Shown here piece after piece: positions 1 to 7,325 of a DNA stretch of 7,370 nucleotides. Position 1 is the stretch's first letter. Each line of letters starts with the position of its first letter. The DNA comes from an uncultured Flavobacteriales bacterium (GTDB lineage: Bacteria > Bacteroidota > Bacteroidia > Flavobacteriales > UBA1820). The notes under the pieces are model-generated. The model did no database searches. It saw only the letters and a list, made by a program, of their open reading frames with translations, and was not told the DNA's origin. Position numbers and translations under genes: made by a program. The stretch is from contig CALJDR010000094.1 in assembly GCA_938023515.1 (NCBI GenBank), positions 1 through 7,370 of the forward strand. The letters are read 5' to 3'.

Positions 1-49
1 ACGAGATGACGTCGAGTCTCGTGGGCTCGGAGATGTGTATAAGAGACAG
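1..49 (+). other. Untrimmed Illumina Nextera i7 adapter (artefact)
   Basis: This is not genomic sequence. Bases 1-7 (acgagat) match the end of the P7 oligo, 8-15 (gacgtcga) sit where the 8-base i7 index sits, 16-30 (gtctcgtgggctcgg) are the Nextera read-2 adapter, and 31-49 are the 19-bp Tn5 mosaic end AGATGTGTATAAGAGACAG. The genomic insert starts at 50. Any open reading frame starting here, for example one beginning MTSSLVGSEMCIRDS, is an adapter translation. The same adapter in inverse orientation closes the window at 7326-7370. Confidence 0.98.
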
Positions 50-328
50 CGTTACCAGACGGATACCGCCGTGTATTTCCCTGCCGAAGTCCAACAAAAC
101 AGCCGGGTGGCGCCCATCGGTGCTCTTCATCCGGCACAGGCGGCGGGAGGATATCTCGGATTGCCCGTCCCCGGGGATCAGGAGGTTTCCGGCGCCGCTT
201 ACCGCCGTGGAATCCTGTATCCAGACAATGCGTACCGGGGGGATATATTCCCGTACGCGCTCGTCCCGCTGCTGGGCAGCGGATACGAGCGCGATGAGGG
301 AGAGTAGGGTAAGGAAAGCCTTTCTCAT
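50..328 (-). CDS. Putative secreted alpha-L-rhamnosidase, N-terminal 93 codons only (cut by adapter)
   Basis: Reading the minus strand from the ATG at 328 gives 93 open codons that run directly into the adapter at 49. The gene is therefore 3'-truncated by the contig end, not by mutation. Residues 1-17 form a classic signal peptide: MRK, a hydrophobic stretch FLTLLSLIALV, and a likely signal peptidase I site after SA with AQQ following. The product should be exported, probably to the periplasm. The mature part contains PVRIVWIQDS (31-40) and LLDFGREIHGG (78-88). That pattern resembles the N-terminal region of Bacteroidota alpha-L-rhamnosidases (GH78-like six-hairpin enzymes, often with LLDFGKELHGG), recognised from memory. 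The catalytic domain is missing, so the family is not proven. The start lies two bases after the rhaD stop, which suggests co-transcription and translational coupling. Its role would be to release L-rhamnose from plant or microbial glycans to feed the operon upstream. A different secreted carbohydrate-active enzyme remains possible. Confidence 0.68.
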
Positions 329-330
329 TG

Positions 331-1170
331 TTAGATGTCCAGTTCTCCTTTGGGAATTTTAAATACAGGAACTAACCCGTCGAGCTGTTCTTTGGTCATG
401 CCTTCCGGTTCGAACCCGGCGCCGTGGGCGCAGAGGTATATCTGGGCGGATTTGTTGAGCGTGTCGATCACGTCGAAGCAATCCACCACATCCGTTCCCG
501 TGGCCAGTATCCCGTGTTTTTCCCAGAATACCACGTCGTGTTTTTCCAGGCGCTTGATCGTTGCCCGTGCCAGGTCGAGCGTGCCGGGTATTTCATAGGG
601 GACGATGCCCAGTCCCAGCGGAACGATGATCCGGCATTCGGGGATCATAGCCCACAGGGTGCGGGATATCTCGGCCGAATCGAGGAAACGTTTCGAATGG
701 GTGAGGGCTACCAGTTCCGTCGGGTGGGTATGGAGAACTACCTTGCCCCCGCGTCCTGTCCGTTTCATGAATGCATGCATCATCAGGTGTGAAGGCAGTT
801 CGGACGTAGGGCGCACAGGGCAGGCAGATAGGAATTCGTAGTTTTTCCCGTCGGGGGATATGCGGATGACCGCCCCGTTGTGAAGCGGGTCCTGGGATAC
901 GTAGCGCATCCGCTTTCCGGTGCCGGTAACGAAGAATACTTCGCCGGCAAGTTCCGGTACGGCTTCCAGCAAAGGGACACCGGGGGCCGAAGCCGGCGCT
1001 TGGCGTTCTTCCGCGGTCAGGTGTTCTGTCAGGTTCACCGAAATGTTGCCTCCGTTGTATTCGGCCCATCCGCGCTGCCACAGGTAGCCCGCCACTTCGG
1101 CGATACGGCCGATCTCGGCCATCAGTTTCTCGTTCTTTTCTATCGTGTTCATTTTATCGAAATTGTTCAT
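331..1170 (-). CDS. rhaD: Rhamnulose-1-phosphate aldolase (class II aldolase)
   Basis: A 279-residue protein close in length to E. coli RhaD (274). It is a cytoplasmic, zinc-dependent enzyme that cleaves L-rhamnulose 1-phosphate into dihydroxyacetone phosphate and L-lactaldehyde, the last rhamnose-specific step. Visible family features are NGGNIS (39-44, phosphate-binding region), VTGTGK (81-86), PTSELPSH (121-128) with the expected catalytic Glu124, the zinc ligands His147 and His149 in LHTHPTE, Glu178 in IPECR, and His219 in EKHG as the third zinc ligand. The ATG at 1170 is preceded by AAGGA overlapping the rhaT stop codon, with six bases to the ATG, so this start is favoured over the in-frame Met7. 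Nine bases separate it from rhaT upstream and two from the rhamnosidase downstream. In Bacteroides nomenclature, as I recall it, the operon aldolase may carry another letter. FucA-type fuculose-phosphate aldolases are related, but length and context favour RhaD. Confidence 0.95.
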   Translation of the reverse strand: MNNFDKMNTIEKNEKLMAEIGRIAEVAGYLWQRGWAEYNGGNISVNLTEHLTAEERQAPASAPGVPLLEAVPELAGEVFFVTGTGKRMRYVSQDPLHNGAVIRISPDGKNYEFLSACPVRPTSELPSHLMMHAFMKRTGRGGKVVLHTHPTELVALTHSKRFLDSAEISRTLWAMIPECRIIVPLGLGIVPYEIPGTLDLARATIKRLEKHDVVFWEKHGILATGTDVVDCFDVIDTLNKSAQIYLCAHGAGFEPEGMTKEQLDGLVPVFKIPKGELDI

Positions 1171-1179
1171 ATTTCATCC

Positions 1180-2217
1180 TTACAGGATGTTCTGCAAAAG
1201 TGTGGGCAAGGCCAATGCGACGATAAGTATCAGCAGCCCCAGACAAAGTACCAGGCCTGTGCGTTTTCCCGCGCCTTTCCACTCTTTCAGGACGATGCCC
1301 CAGAAATTGCTGAATATTACATTGAGGGACATCAGGATACTCCACGAGAAGGCCAGCATGACCGGCGAATCGGCGAAGAAGCTCTTGCCCATCCCCAGTC
1401 CGAAGAACTGCGAATACCACAGCAGTCCGGCCAGCGCACAGAACAGCAGGTTGTTCACCAGCACCCCCGAAGGGACGCTGAAATACTCCTTGCCCGTTTT
1501 GTTCTTGATATTTTGGAAGATACAGTACACCGCGTTGGTAAAGAAACCGCCGATGGTCACCAGCAGGATGACCGGGTTGAGTGCGAACAGTTCGTTCGCT
1601 CCGCCGGCTTTGGCCGCTTCCAGGATCGGGGTGCCGGCTTCCAGACCGAGGTTGAAGCAGGCGCTCATCACACCGGCCAAAAGAGCTACCAAGAGCCCTT
1701 TGGTCAGCGCAAAATCCTTTACCGCCGCTTTCTTTTCCTCCTCGGTCATATTGCGCGCCCGCAGGCTGCCTGCATAACCGATCACTGCGATACCCGCAAT
1801 GGTCACCGATACGCCGATCAGCAGGATAAGCCCCGCGCCATGCAGCAGGTCCATCCCGCCGAATACGGCCGGCAGCAGTGTGCCGAAAGCCGAGCAGGTG
1901 CCCAGTGCGATGCTCTGCCCCATGGCGATGCCCAGGTAGCGCATACTCAGCCCAAATGTCAGGCCGCCCACGCCCCAGAGCATGCCGTAGATAATGGCGC
2001 CCCCTGCACCGCCCGCGCCCCAAAGGGTGCACAGGCCGCTGCCTTCCGGGATGGCCAGCAAGGCGCCCAGGTAGGGGAATATCAGCCAGGCGAAAATGCC
2101 CTGGGTGAGCCAGAAGCTCTCCCAGCTCCAGTCCTTCACCTTTTTGATAGGCACGTACGAGCTCGACTGCCCGAAACTGCCTATCGCAATGATCAGAAGT
2201 CCTATCAATATTTCCAT
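1180..2217 (-). CDS. rhaT: L-rhamnose/proton symporter
   Basis: A 345-residue inner-membrane protein, almost the same length as E. coli RhaT (344). It imports L-rhamnose with protons and belongs to the drug/metabolite transporter superfamily. By eye I count about ten hydrophobic segments, near residues 1-16, 38-57, 68-88, 96-118, 126-150, 173-192, 214-232, 256-275, 286-309 and 320-341. A charged cytoplasmic loop (151-172, rich in Arg, Glu and Lys) splits the protein into two halves of five. Typical RhaT signatures are SSSYVPIKKVKDWSWESFW near the N-terminus and the glycine-rich WGVGGLTFGLSMRYLGIAMG around 81-100. The ATG at 2217 starts the first membrane segment directly. It is preceded by an A-rich run (seven A on the coding strand, 2228-2234) and has no clear Shine-Dalgarno sequence, which is normal in Bacteroidota. 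In Bacteroides the permease is also called RhaP, as I recall. Confidence 0.96.
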   Translation of the reverse strand: MEILIGLLIIAIGSFGQSSSYVPIKKVKDWSWESFWLTQGIFAWLIFPYLGALLAIPEGSGLCTLWGAGGAGGAIIYGMLWGVGGLTFGLSMRYLGIAMGQSIALGTCSAFGTLLPAVFGGMDLLHGAGLILLIGVSVTIAGIAVIGYAGSLRARNMTEEEKKAAVKDFALTKGLLVALLAGVMSACFNLGLEAGTPILEAAKAGGANELFALNPVILLVTIGGFFTNAVYCIFQNIKNKTGKEYFSVPSGVLVNNLLFCALAGLLWYSQFFGLGMGKSFFADSPVMLAFSWSILMSLNVIFSNFWGIVLKEWKGAGKRTGLVLCLGLLILIVALALPTLLQNIL

Positions 2218-2248
2218 AATTGTGGTCTTTTTTTGTTAGTGGGAACGA

Positions 2249-2416
2249 TCAGTTTTCCGCGTACGCCCTGCGGAGGAATACGGTATCCTTCGCAACGTCG
2301 AAAGCTTCCCAGCCGCTCTTTGCCCATTCGCTCAGGCGCTCCATGAAAGAATCCATCACGTCGCCTCCGGCTCCTTCCGCTGCGGTGCACAGGAAGTTGT
2401 ATTCGTATTTCGTCAT
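2249..2416 (-). CDS. Small 55-residue protein, DUF4177-like, inside the rhamnose operon
   Basis: This short gene fills what would otherwise be a 210-base gap between rhaA and rhaT. The ATG at 2416 lies 11 bases after the rhaA stop, and the TGA at 2249-2251 ends 31 bases before the rhaT start. The protein begins MTKYEYNFLC, has an acidic, probably helical middle with a MERLSEWAKSGWEAFDVAKD segment (25-44), and ends TVFLRRAYAEN. The order KYEY strand, LxxW helix, GWE turn, V, then FLRR strand is the layout I associate with the small DUF4177 family, whose function is unknown. It has no signal peptide or membrane segment, so it should be cytoplasmic. Same-strand placement, tight spacing and a protein-like composition argue for a real gene. 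It is too short to be a rhamnose mutarotase (about 104 residues) and lacks obvious catalytic motifs. Its role in rhamnose use is unknown, and the family assignment is from pattern memory only. Confidence 0.72.
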   Translation of the reverse strand: MTKYEYNFLCTAAEGAGGDVMDSFMERLSEWAKSGWEAFDVAKDTVFLRRAYAEN

Positions 2417-2427
2417 CTATCCGGGGA

Positions 2428-3681
2428 TTAGCGTTTAGAGGTTACGTTCTGTTCGTATTTTTCGATGTCGGCGATATATTGGTCGCCCACCGGTACGCCC
2501 TGTTTTTCGCAGAACATATCCCAAACGGCCTGCCACGGCATCGCTTTCAGTTCTTCCGAAAGGGCCAGGCGCTGGAAATACTGTCCTTTGTCCTCGTATC
2601 CCTGAAGGGCCGACGAAGGTTCGAGCAGGGCCATCAGGAAGGCTTTCTGTGTGGCGCGGGTGCCGATTACGTAAGCCCCGATACGGTTGATGGTCGCGTC
2701 GAAATAATCCAGTCCGATGTGCACCCGGTCGAGGGCCTTGCAGCGGATGACTTCGCGGGCCAGATCCGTCAGTTCGTCCGAGAGGATGACCACATGGTCG
2801 CTATCCCAGCGGATGGGGCGGCTTACGTGCAGCATGATCTCCGGAGTGAACAGCAGCATGGACGAAATTTTATCCGCGATGCTTTCCGTCAGGTGGAAAT
2901 GCCCGGTATCCAGGGTCACGATCTTGCCGTATTTGGCACCGTATCCCAGGTAGAAATCGTAGGAACCTACCGTATAGCTTTCCAATCCGATGCCGAACAG
3001 TTTGGCCTCGATACAGTCCTTCATGTGGGAATACGGGGTGGAGAATATCTCGTCGAGCGAATTTTTGAGGATCTGGCGGTATTTCAGCCGGTTGGCCGGA
3101 ACTTCCTTACTGCCGTCGTGTATCCACAGGTTCATGATGCACGGGTCGCCCTGCACTTTACCCATTTCTTCGCTGATGGTGCGGCAGCGTTTGGTGTGTT
3201 CGATCCAGAAATCCCGAATACCCTTGTCGGGGTTGGCCAGGGTCAGATCGCCGCTTTTAGGATGGGAGAACGAAGTGCTGTTGAAATCCAGTTTCATATC
3301 GTGCTCCTTGGCCCATTGCATCCAGCTGGCGAAATGTTCGGGGGTTACCTCGTTCCGGTCTACTTTTTTGCCGCCGAAATCCCCGTATATCTCGTGCAGG
3401 TTCAGCCGGTGGCGTCCCGGGATAAGCGAAGCGGCCTCGAGGATGTCGGCGCGCAGTTCATCGATATTGCGGGCTCGCCCCGGATAGTTGCCAGTCACCT
3501 GGATGCCTCCGGTGAGCGAACCTCCCTGATTTTCAAAACCCGTCACGTCGTCCGCCTGCCAGCAGTGCAGCGAAATGGATATTTTGCCCAGGGCCTCCAT
3601 GGCCTTTTCGGTATCCACGCCCAGCGCGGCATAGCGCTCGCGGGCGATCTGGTAAGCCTGTTCGATAGTTTGTTTCTTCAT
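2428..3681 (-). CDS. rhaA: L-rhamnose isomerase
   Basis: A 417-residue cytoplasmic enzyme (E. coli RhaA has 419) that interconverts L-rhamnose and L-rhamnulose, EC 5.3.1.14, using two divalent metals in a TIM barrel. The metal ligands known from E. coli are all present with a constant offset of nine. Structural site: Glu225 (IEAKLFG), Asp258 (LDTGHFH), His285 (LHVSRP) and Asp325 (IGLDYFDA). Catalytic site: His261, Asp293 and Asp295 (RWDSDH). Other conserved blocks are SISLHCWQADDVTGFE (35-50), INRIGAYVIGTR (331-342) and LPWQAVW-like MPWQAVW (381-387). Nothing is missing, so the gene should be functional. The ATG at 3681 follows an A-rich stretch without a Shine-Dalgarno sequence, 21 bases after the rhaB stop. 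It is called rhaI in Bacteroides thetaiotaomicron, as I recall. Confidence 0.98.
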   Translation of the reverse strand: MKKQTIEQAYQIARERYAALGVDTEKAMEALGKISISLHCWQADDVTGFENQGGSLTGGIQVTGNYPGRARNIDELRADILEAASLIPGRHRLNLHEIYGDFGGKKVDRNEVTPEHFASWMQWAKEHDMKLDFNSTSFSHPKSGDLTLANPDKGIRDFWIEHTKRCRTISEEMGKVQGDPCIMNLWIHDGSKEVPANRLKYRQILKNSLDEIFSTPYSHMKDCIEAKLFGIGLESYTVGSYDFYLGYGAKYGKIVTLDTGHFHLTESIADKISSMLLFTPEIMLHVSRPIRWDSDHVVILSDELTDLAREVIRCKALDRVHIGLDYFDATINRIGAYVIGTRATQKAFLMALLEPSSALQGYEDKGQYFQRLALSEELKAMPWQAVWDMFCEKQGVPVGDQYIADIEKYEQNVTSKR

Positions 3682-3702
3682 GGTCGTAATGTATTTTGGT
3701 TC

Positions 3703-5130
<1,428 letters not shown>

Positions 5131-5162
5131 AGTATAGGAAAGTTATTCGCTGACTAAACACA

Positions 5163-5170
5163 CAAATATA
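5163..5170 (-). promoter_or_regulatory. Candidate -7 box of the rhamnose operon promoter
   Basis: On the minus strand this reads TATATTTG, a perfect match to the Bacteroidota primary sigma factor -7 consensus TAnnTTTG. It lies 33 bases upstream of the rhaB ATG, which predicts a leader of roughly 25 bases. I see no TTTG-like -33 element at the expected distance on the same strand. A missing -33 element fits a promoter that needs an activator such as the adjacent AraC-type protein. This is predicted from consensus only. Confidence 0.6.
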
Positions 5171-5184
5171 TGGCCCGGATTGCC

Positions 5185-5192
5185 TACTTTTG
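5185..5192 (+). promoter_or_regulatory. Candidate -7 box of the AraC-type regulator promoter
   Basis: TACTTTTG matches the Bacteroidota -7 consensus TAnnTTTG exactly on the plus strand and lies 35 bases upstream of the regulator ATG, so the leader would be about 28 bases. No convincing -33 TTTG is seen. It is separated by only 14 bases from the opposite-facing box at 5163-5170, so the two promoters must be nearly back to back and could share control. Confidence 0.5.
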
Positions 5193-5224
5193 TTTTTTAA
5201 AATGATAATTAATGTTTCAATTTT
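5193..5224. promoter_or_regulatory. AT-rich block, candidate regulator binding site
   Basis: This strongly AT-rich stretch lies just upstream of where a -33 element for rhaB would be, the place class I/II AraC activators usually bind. It contains two loosely similar units in direct orientation, AATGATAATT (5201-5210) and AATGTTTCAATT (5211-5222). The same block covers the predicted start and leader of the regulator gene, so occupancy could also damp the regulator's own expression. The repeat is weak and no operator consensus is known to me for this family, so this is a suggestion only. Confidence 0.25.
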
Positions 5225-5227
5225 GAC

Positions 5228-6118
5228 ATGGAAGAACAGGAAAAAGGAGCCCTTCATTACCTCACGGTAGGGCCGCGGGACGAGCGCTGGGGAATGGTCG
5301 TTACGACGGCCGGGTACCAGTTCGTGCCTTCGGGGGGGCATTACCCCTTGTCCCGCCATCCGGAAAGCTACGATTTCACGCCCCAGAGCGGCCGTGTGCT
5401 GGGGGAATACCAACTCGTTTACATCACCCGGGGGAGCGGCTATTTTGCTTCCGCCTCCTGCCGCAAACAGAAAGTATCGGCCGGGACGATGATCCTTCTT
5501 TTTCCCGACGAATGGCACGATTATTACCCCGACCCTTCGACCGGCTGGGATGAATACTGGGTGGGGTTCCGGGGGCCGATCGCCGATGCGCTGGCGGGCG
5601 AGAAATTCTTTACCCGGGATGAACCTTTGTCGCATATCGGGGTGAGCGCCACGATCGTGGGCTTGTACGAAGACCTGCTGGGTTTTGCCCGGCGGGAAAA
5701 GAGTGGCTATCAGCAGATGATATCCGGTATCGTGATGCACATCCTGGGCAGTGTGTACTACAAACTCCGCAACAAGGCTTTTACGAACAATACTTATGTG
5801 GTGGACAAGATCAACGAGGCCCGTATCATGATGAAAGAGTACTGCGAGGGCAGCCTGCAATGTGAAGAAATAGCCCAGCGTTTGGGGTTGGGATATTCCT
5901 GGTTCCGGCGCATGTTCCGTAAGTATACCGGGGTGCCTCCGGCCCAGTATATGTTACAGCAAAAGATACTCCGGGCCAAAGAGCTTTTGTCGGGTACCGG
6001 GATGACGATATCGGAGATCGCTTACCGCCTGCATTTCGAGAACTCCGGCCAGTTTGCCACCCTTTTCCGCAAAAAGGCCGGGATGACCCCGACCGAATTC
6101 CGCCGCCGCGCCCGCTGA
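5228..6118 (+). CDS. rhaR: AraC-family transcriptional regulator of the rhamnose operon (RhaR-like)
   Basis: A 296-residue protein with a typical AraC layout. An N-terminal cupin-like ligand-binding half spans about 20-160 (motifs YQLVYITRGSGYF at 61-73 and AGTMILLFPDEWHDYYPD at 85-102). A linker rich in charged residues follows, then a C-terminal double helix-turn-helix from about 193 to 295. The first helix-turn-helix is around 211-231 (EEIAQRLGLGYSWFRRMFRKYTG). The second is around 259-281 (ISEIAYRLHFENSGQFATLFRKK), ending in the usual AGMTPTEFRR tail. It has no membrane segment, so it acts in the cytoplasm as a one-component regulator. It diverges from rhaB over 97 bases, the normal arrangement for a dedicated activator, so L-rhamnose or a pathway intermediate is the likely ligand. 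A single AraC-type positive regulator of rhamnose genes (RhaR) is known in Bacteroides thetaiotaomicron. The ligand assignment here rests on context, not on residues. Confidence 0.9.
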   Translation: MEEQEKGALHYLTVGPRDERWGMVVTTAGYQFVPSGGHYPLSRHPESYDFTPQSGRVLGEYQLVYITRGSGYFASASCRKQKVSAGTMILLFPDEWHDYYPDPSTGWDEYWVGFRGPIADALAGEKFFTRDEPLSHIGVSATIVGLYEDLLGFARREKSGYQQMISGIVMHILGSVYYKLRNKAFTNNTYVVDKINEARIMMKEYCEGSLQCEEIAQRLGLGYSWFRRMFRKYTGVPPAQYMLQQKILRAKELLSGTGMTISEIAYRLHFENSGQFATLFRKKAGMTPTEFRRRAR

Positions 6119-6124
6119 CGTCCG

Positions 6125-6156
6125 TTTTTTCCTCCGTGAAAAATCCCGGGAAAAAA
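6125..6156 (+). terminator. Weak candidate terminator hairpin after the regulator
   Basis: Seven bases after the regulator stop, TTTTTTCCT (6125-6133) can pair with GGGAAAAAA (6148-6156), closing a 14-base loop. The stem is mostly A-T and is not followed by a clear run of T, so it does not look like a strong intrinsic terminator. It could limit read-through into rpsA. Confidence 0.25.
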
Positions 6157-6190
6157 GTCGTAAAAGATTAAAAGAGAGGCAAAAAATTTA

Positions 6191-6198
6191 TATCTTTG
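6191..6198 (+). promoter_or_regulatory. rpsA promoter -7 box
   Basis: TATCTTTG is an exact match to the Bacteroidota consensus TAnnTTTG. It sits in an A-rich upstream stretch (6161-6190) typical of strong housekeeping promoters in this phylum. Transcription would start around 6203-6206, giving a leader of about 140 bases before the rpsA ATG. A clear TTTG -33 element is not seen. Having its own promoter means rpsA need not depend on the rhamnose regulator gene upstream. Confidence 0.7.
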
Positions 6199-6201
6199 CA
6201 A

Positions 6202-6334
6202 CCTCTTTCGCGGCAGGCATATCTATCGGAGCGCGAGAGAGGTATAAAGATCAAAAACCCTCCCGGTGCGGGCGCCTGCAGCCTTCCGATCGCTTTGCAC
6301 GGGATACAAGTATTCTAAAAGGGGAATTTTCCCC
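6202..6334 (+). promoter_or_regulatory. Structured 5' leader of rpsA with three hairpins
   Basis: This gene-free stretch holds three inverted repeats. Hairpin 1 pairs CCTCTTTCGCG (6202-6212) with CGCGAGAGAGG (6232-6242), 11 pairs including one G-U, with a 19-base loop, right at the predicted transcript 5' end. Hairpin 2 pairs TCCCGGTGC (6261-6269) with GCACGGGA (6297-6304), eight pairs with one bulged G, around a GC-rich interior. Hairpin 3 is GGGGAATTTTCCCC (6321-6334), ending nine bases before the ATG, so it borders the ribosome landing site. No Shine-Dalgarno sequence follows it. In E. coli the rpsA leader is also folded and S1 represses its own translation through it. A similar autoregulatory role here is an inference by analogy, and the folding was done by eye. 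Confidence 0.55.
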
Positions 6335-6343
6335 GGCAATTTT

Positions 6344-7325
6344 ATGTCAGAAGAAACAAAAAACATCGCTCCGATCGAGGATTTCGACTGGGAAGCATTC
6401 GAATCCGGCGCCGAAGTATCGAAAGCCGAGCATGAAAAAATGCAGCAGCTTTACATCGACTCGCTGGGCGGTGTGAACGAACATGAAGTAGTAGAAGGTA
6501 CCGTAGTAGGCAAGAATGACCGCGAGGTGATCGTGGACATCAGCGCCAAATCCGAGGGTGTGATCCCTGCTTCTGAATTCCGCTACAATCCGGCCCTGGC
6601 CGTAGGCGATAAGGTGGAAGTGTTGGTAGACCGCCAGGAAAACAAGAACGGACAACTCGTACTTTCGCACAAGAAAGCCCGCGCCATCAAGGCTTGGGAC
6701 CGTGTGAACGCCGCTTTCGATTCCGGCGAGATCGTAAACGGTTTTGTAAAATGTCGCACCAAGGGCGGTATGATCGTAGACGTATTCGGTATCGAGGCGT
6801 TCCTGCCGGGATCTCAGATCGACGTGAAGCCGATCCGCGACTACGACCAGTTCGTCGAAAAGACGATGGAGTTCAAGATCGTCAAGATCAACAACGACTT
6901 CAAGAACGTGGTTATATCCCACAAGGCCCTTATCGAGGCCGACCTGGAAGAGCAGAAGAAGGAAATCGTTTCCAAGCTCGAAAAGGGACAGGTGCTCGAA
7001 GGTACGGTCAAAAATATCACTTCGTACGGTGTATTCGTCGATCTGGGCGGTGTGGACGGACTTATCCATATCACCGACCTGTCGTGGAGCCGCATCAACC
7101 ACCCTTCGGAAGTGGTGCAGCTCGACCAGAAGATCAACGTCGTTATCCTCGATTTCGACGAAGACAAGACCCGTATCCAGCTCGGTCTTAAGCAGCTCCA
7201 GGCTCATCCCTGGGATGCGCTGAGCGAAACCTACAAGGTAGGCGACACTGTGAAAGGAAAGGTTGTCGTGTTGGCCGATTACGGTGCATTCGTAGAAGTA
7301 ATGCCGGGCGTGGAAGGTCTTATCC
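6344..7325 (+). CDS. rpsA: 30S ribosomal protein S1, N-terminal 327 codons (cut by adapter)
   Basis: The ATG at 6344 opens a frame that stays open to the adapter at 7326, so the 3' part is missing because the contig ends. The protein has an acidic N-terminal tail (MSEETKNIAPIEDFDWEAFE, 1-20) followed by S1/OB-fold RNA-binding repeats: about 47-112 (EGTVVGKNDREVIVDI), 129-195 (VNGFVKCRTKGGMIVDV), 215-284 (EGTVKNITSYGVFVDLGGVDG with LIHITDLSW), and a fourth starting near 300 (VKGKVVVLADYGAFVEV). Full-length S1 usually has about six repeats and roughly 550-640 residues, so about half is present. S1 binds mRNA and delivers it to the 30S subunit. It is essential in many bacteria and may matter especially in Bacteroidota, where Shine-Dalgarno sequences are rare. 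The last genomic base (c at 7325) is the first base of the next codon. Family alignment would expect His there. Confidence 0.97.

Noticed and set aside
6..362. Plus-strand frames at the left end, one starting in the adapter at 6 and one at 35
   Set aside because: Both start codons are in the Nextera adapter. The minus strand here carries a signal peptide and rhamnosidase-like motifs instead.
880..2346. A 488-codon open frame on the plus strand
   Set aside because: It lies antisense to rhaD, rhaT and the small gene. The product is rich in Gln, His and Arg with no family features, as expected for the reverse of a membrane protein gene.
2205..2390. A 61-codon minus-strand frame beginning MHRSGRSRRRRD between rhaA and rhaT
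   Set aside because: It overlaps the rhaT start and has an implausible Arg-rich composition. The other frame at 2249-2416 fits the gap better and resembles a known family.
6119..6343. tRNA, small protein gene or CRISPR repeat in the gap before rpsA
   Set aside because: No cloverleaf, no convincing short frame and no repeated units were seen. The stretch is explained by a promoter and a folded leader.
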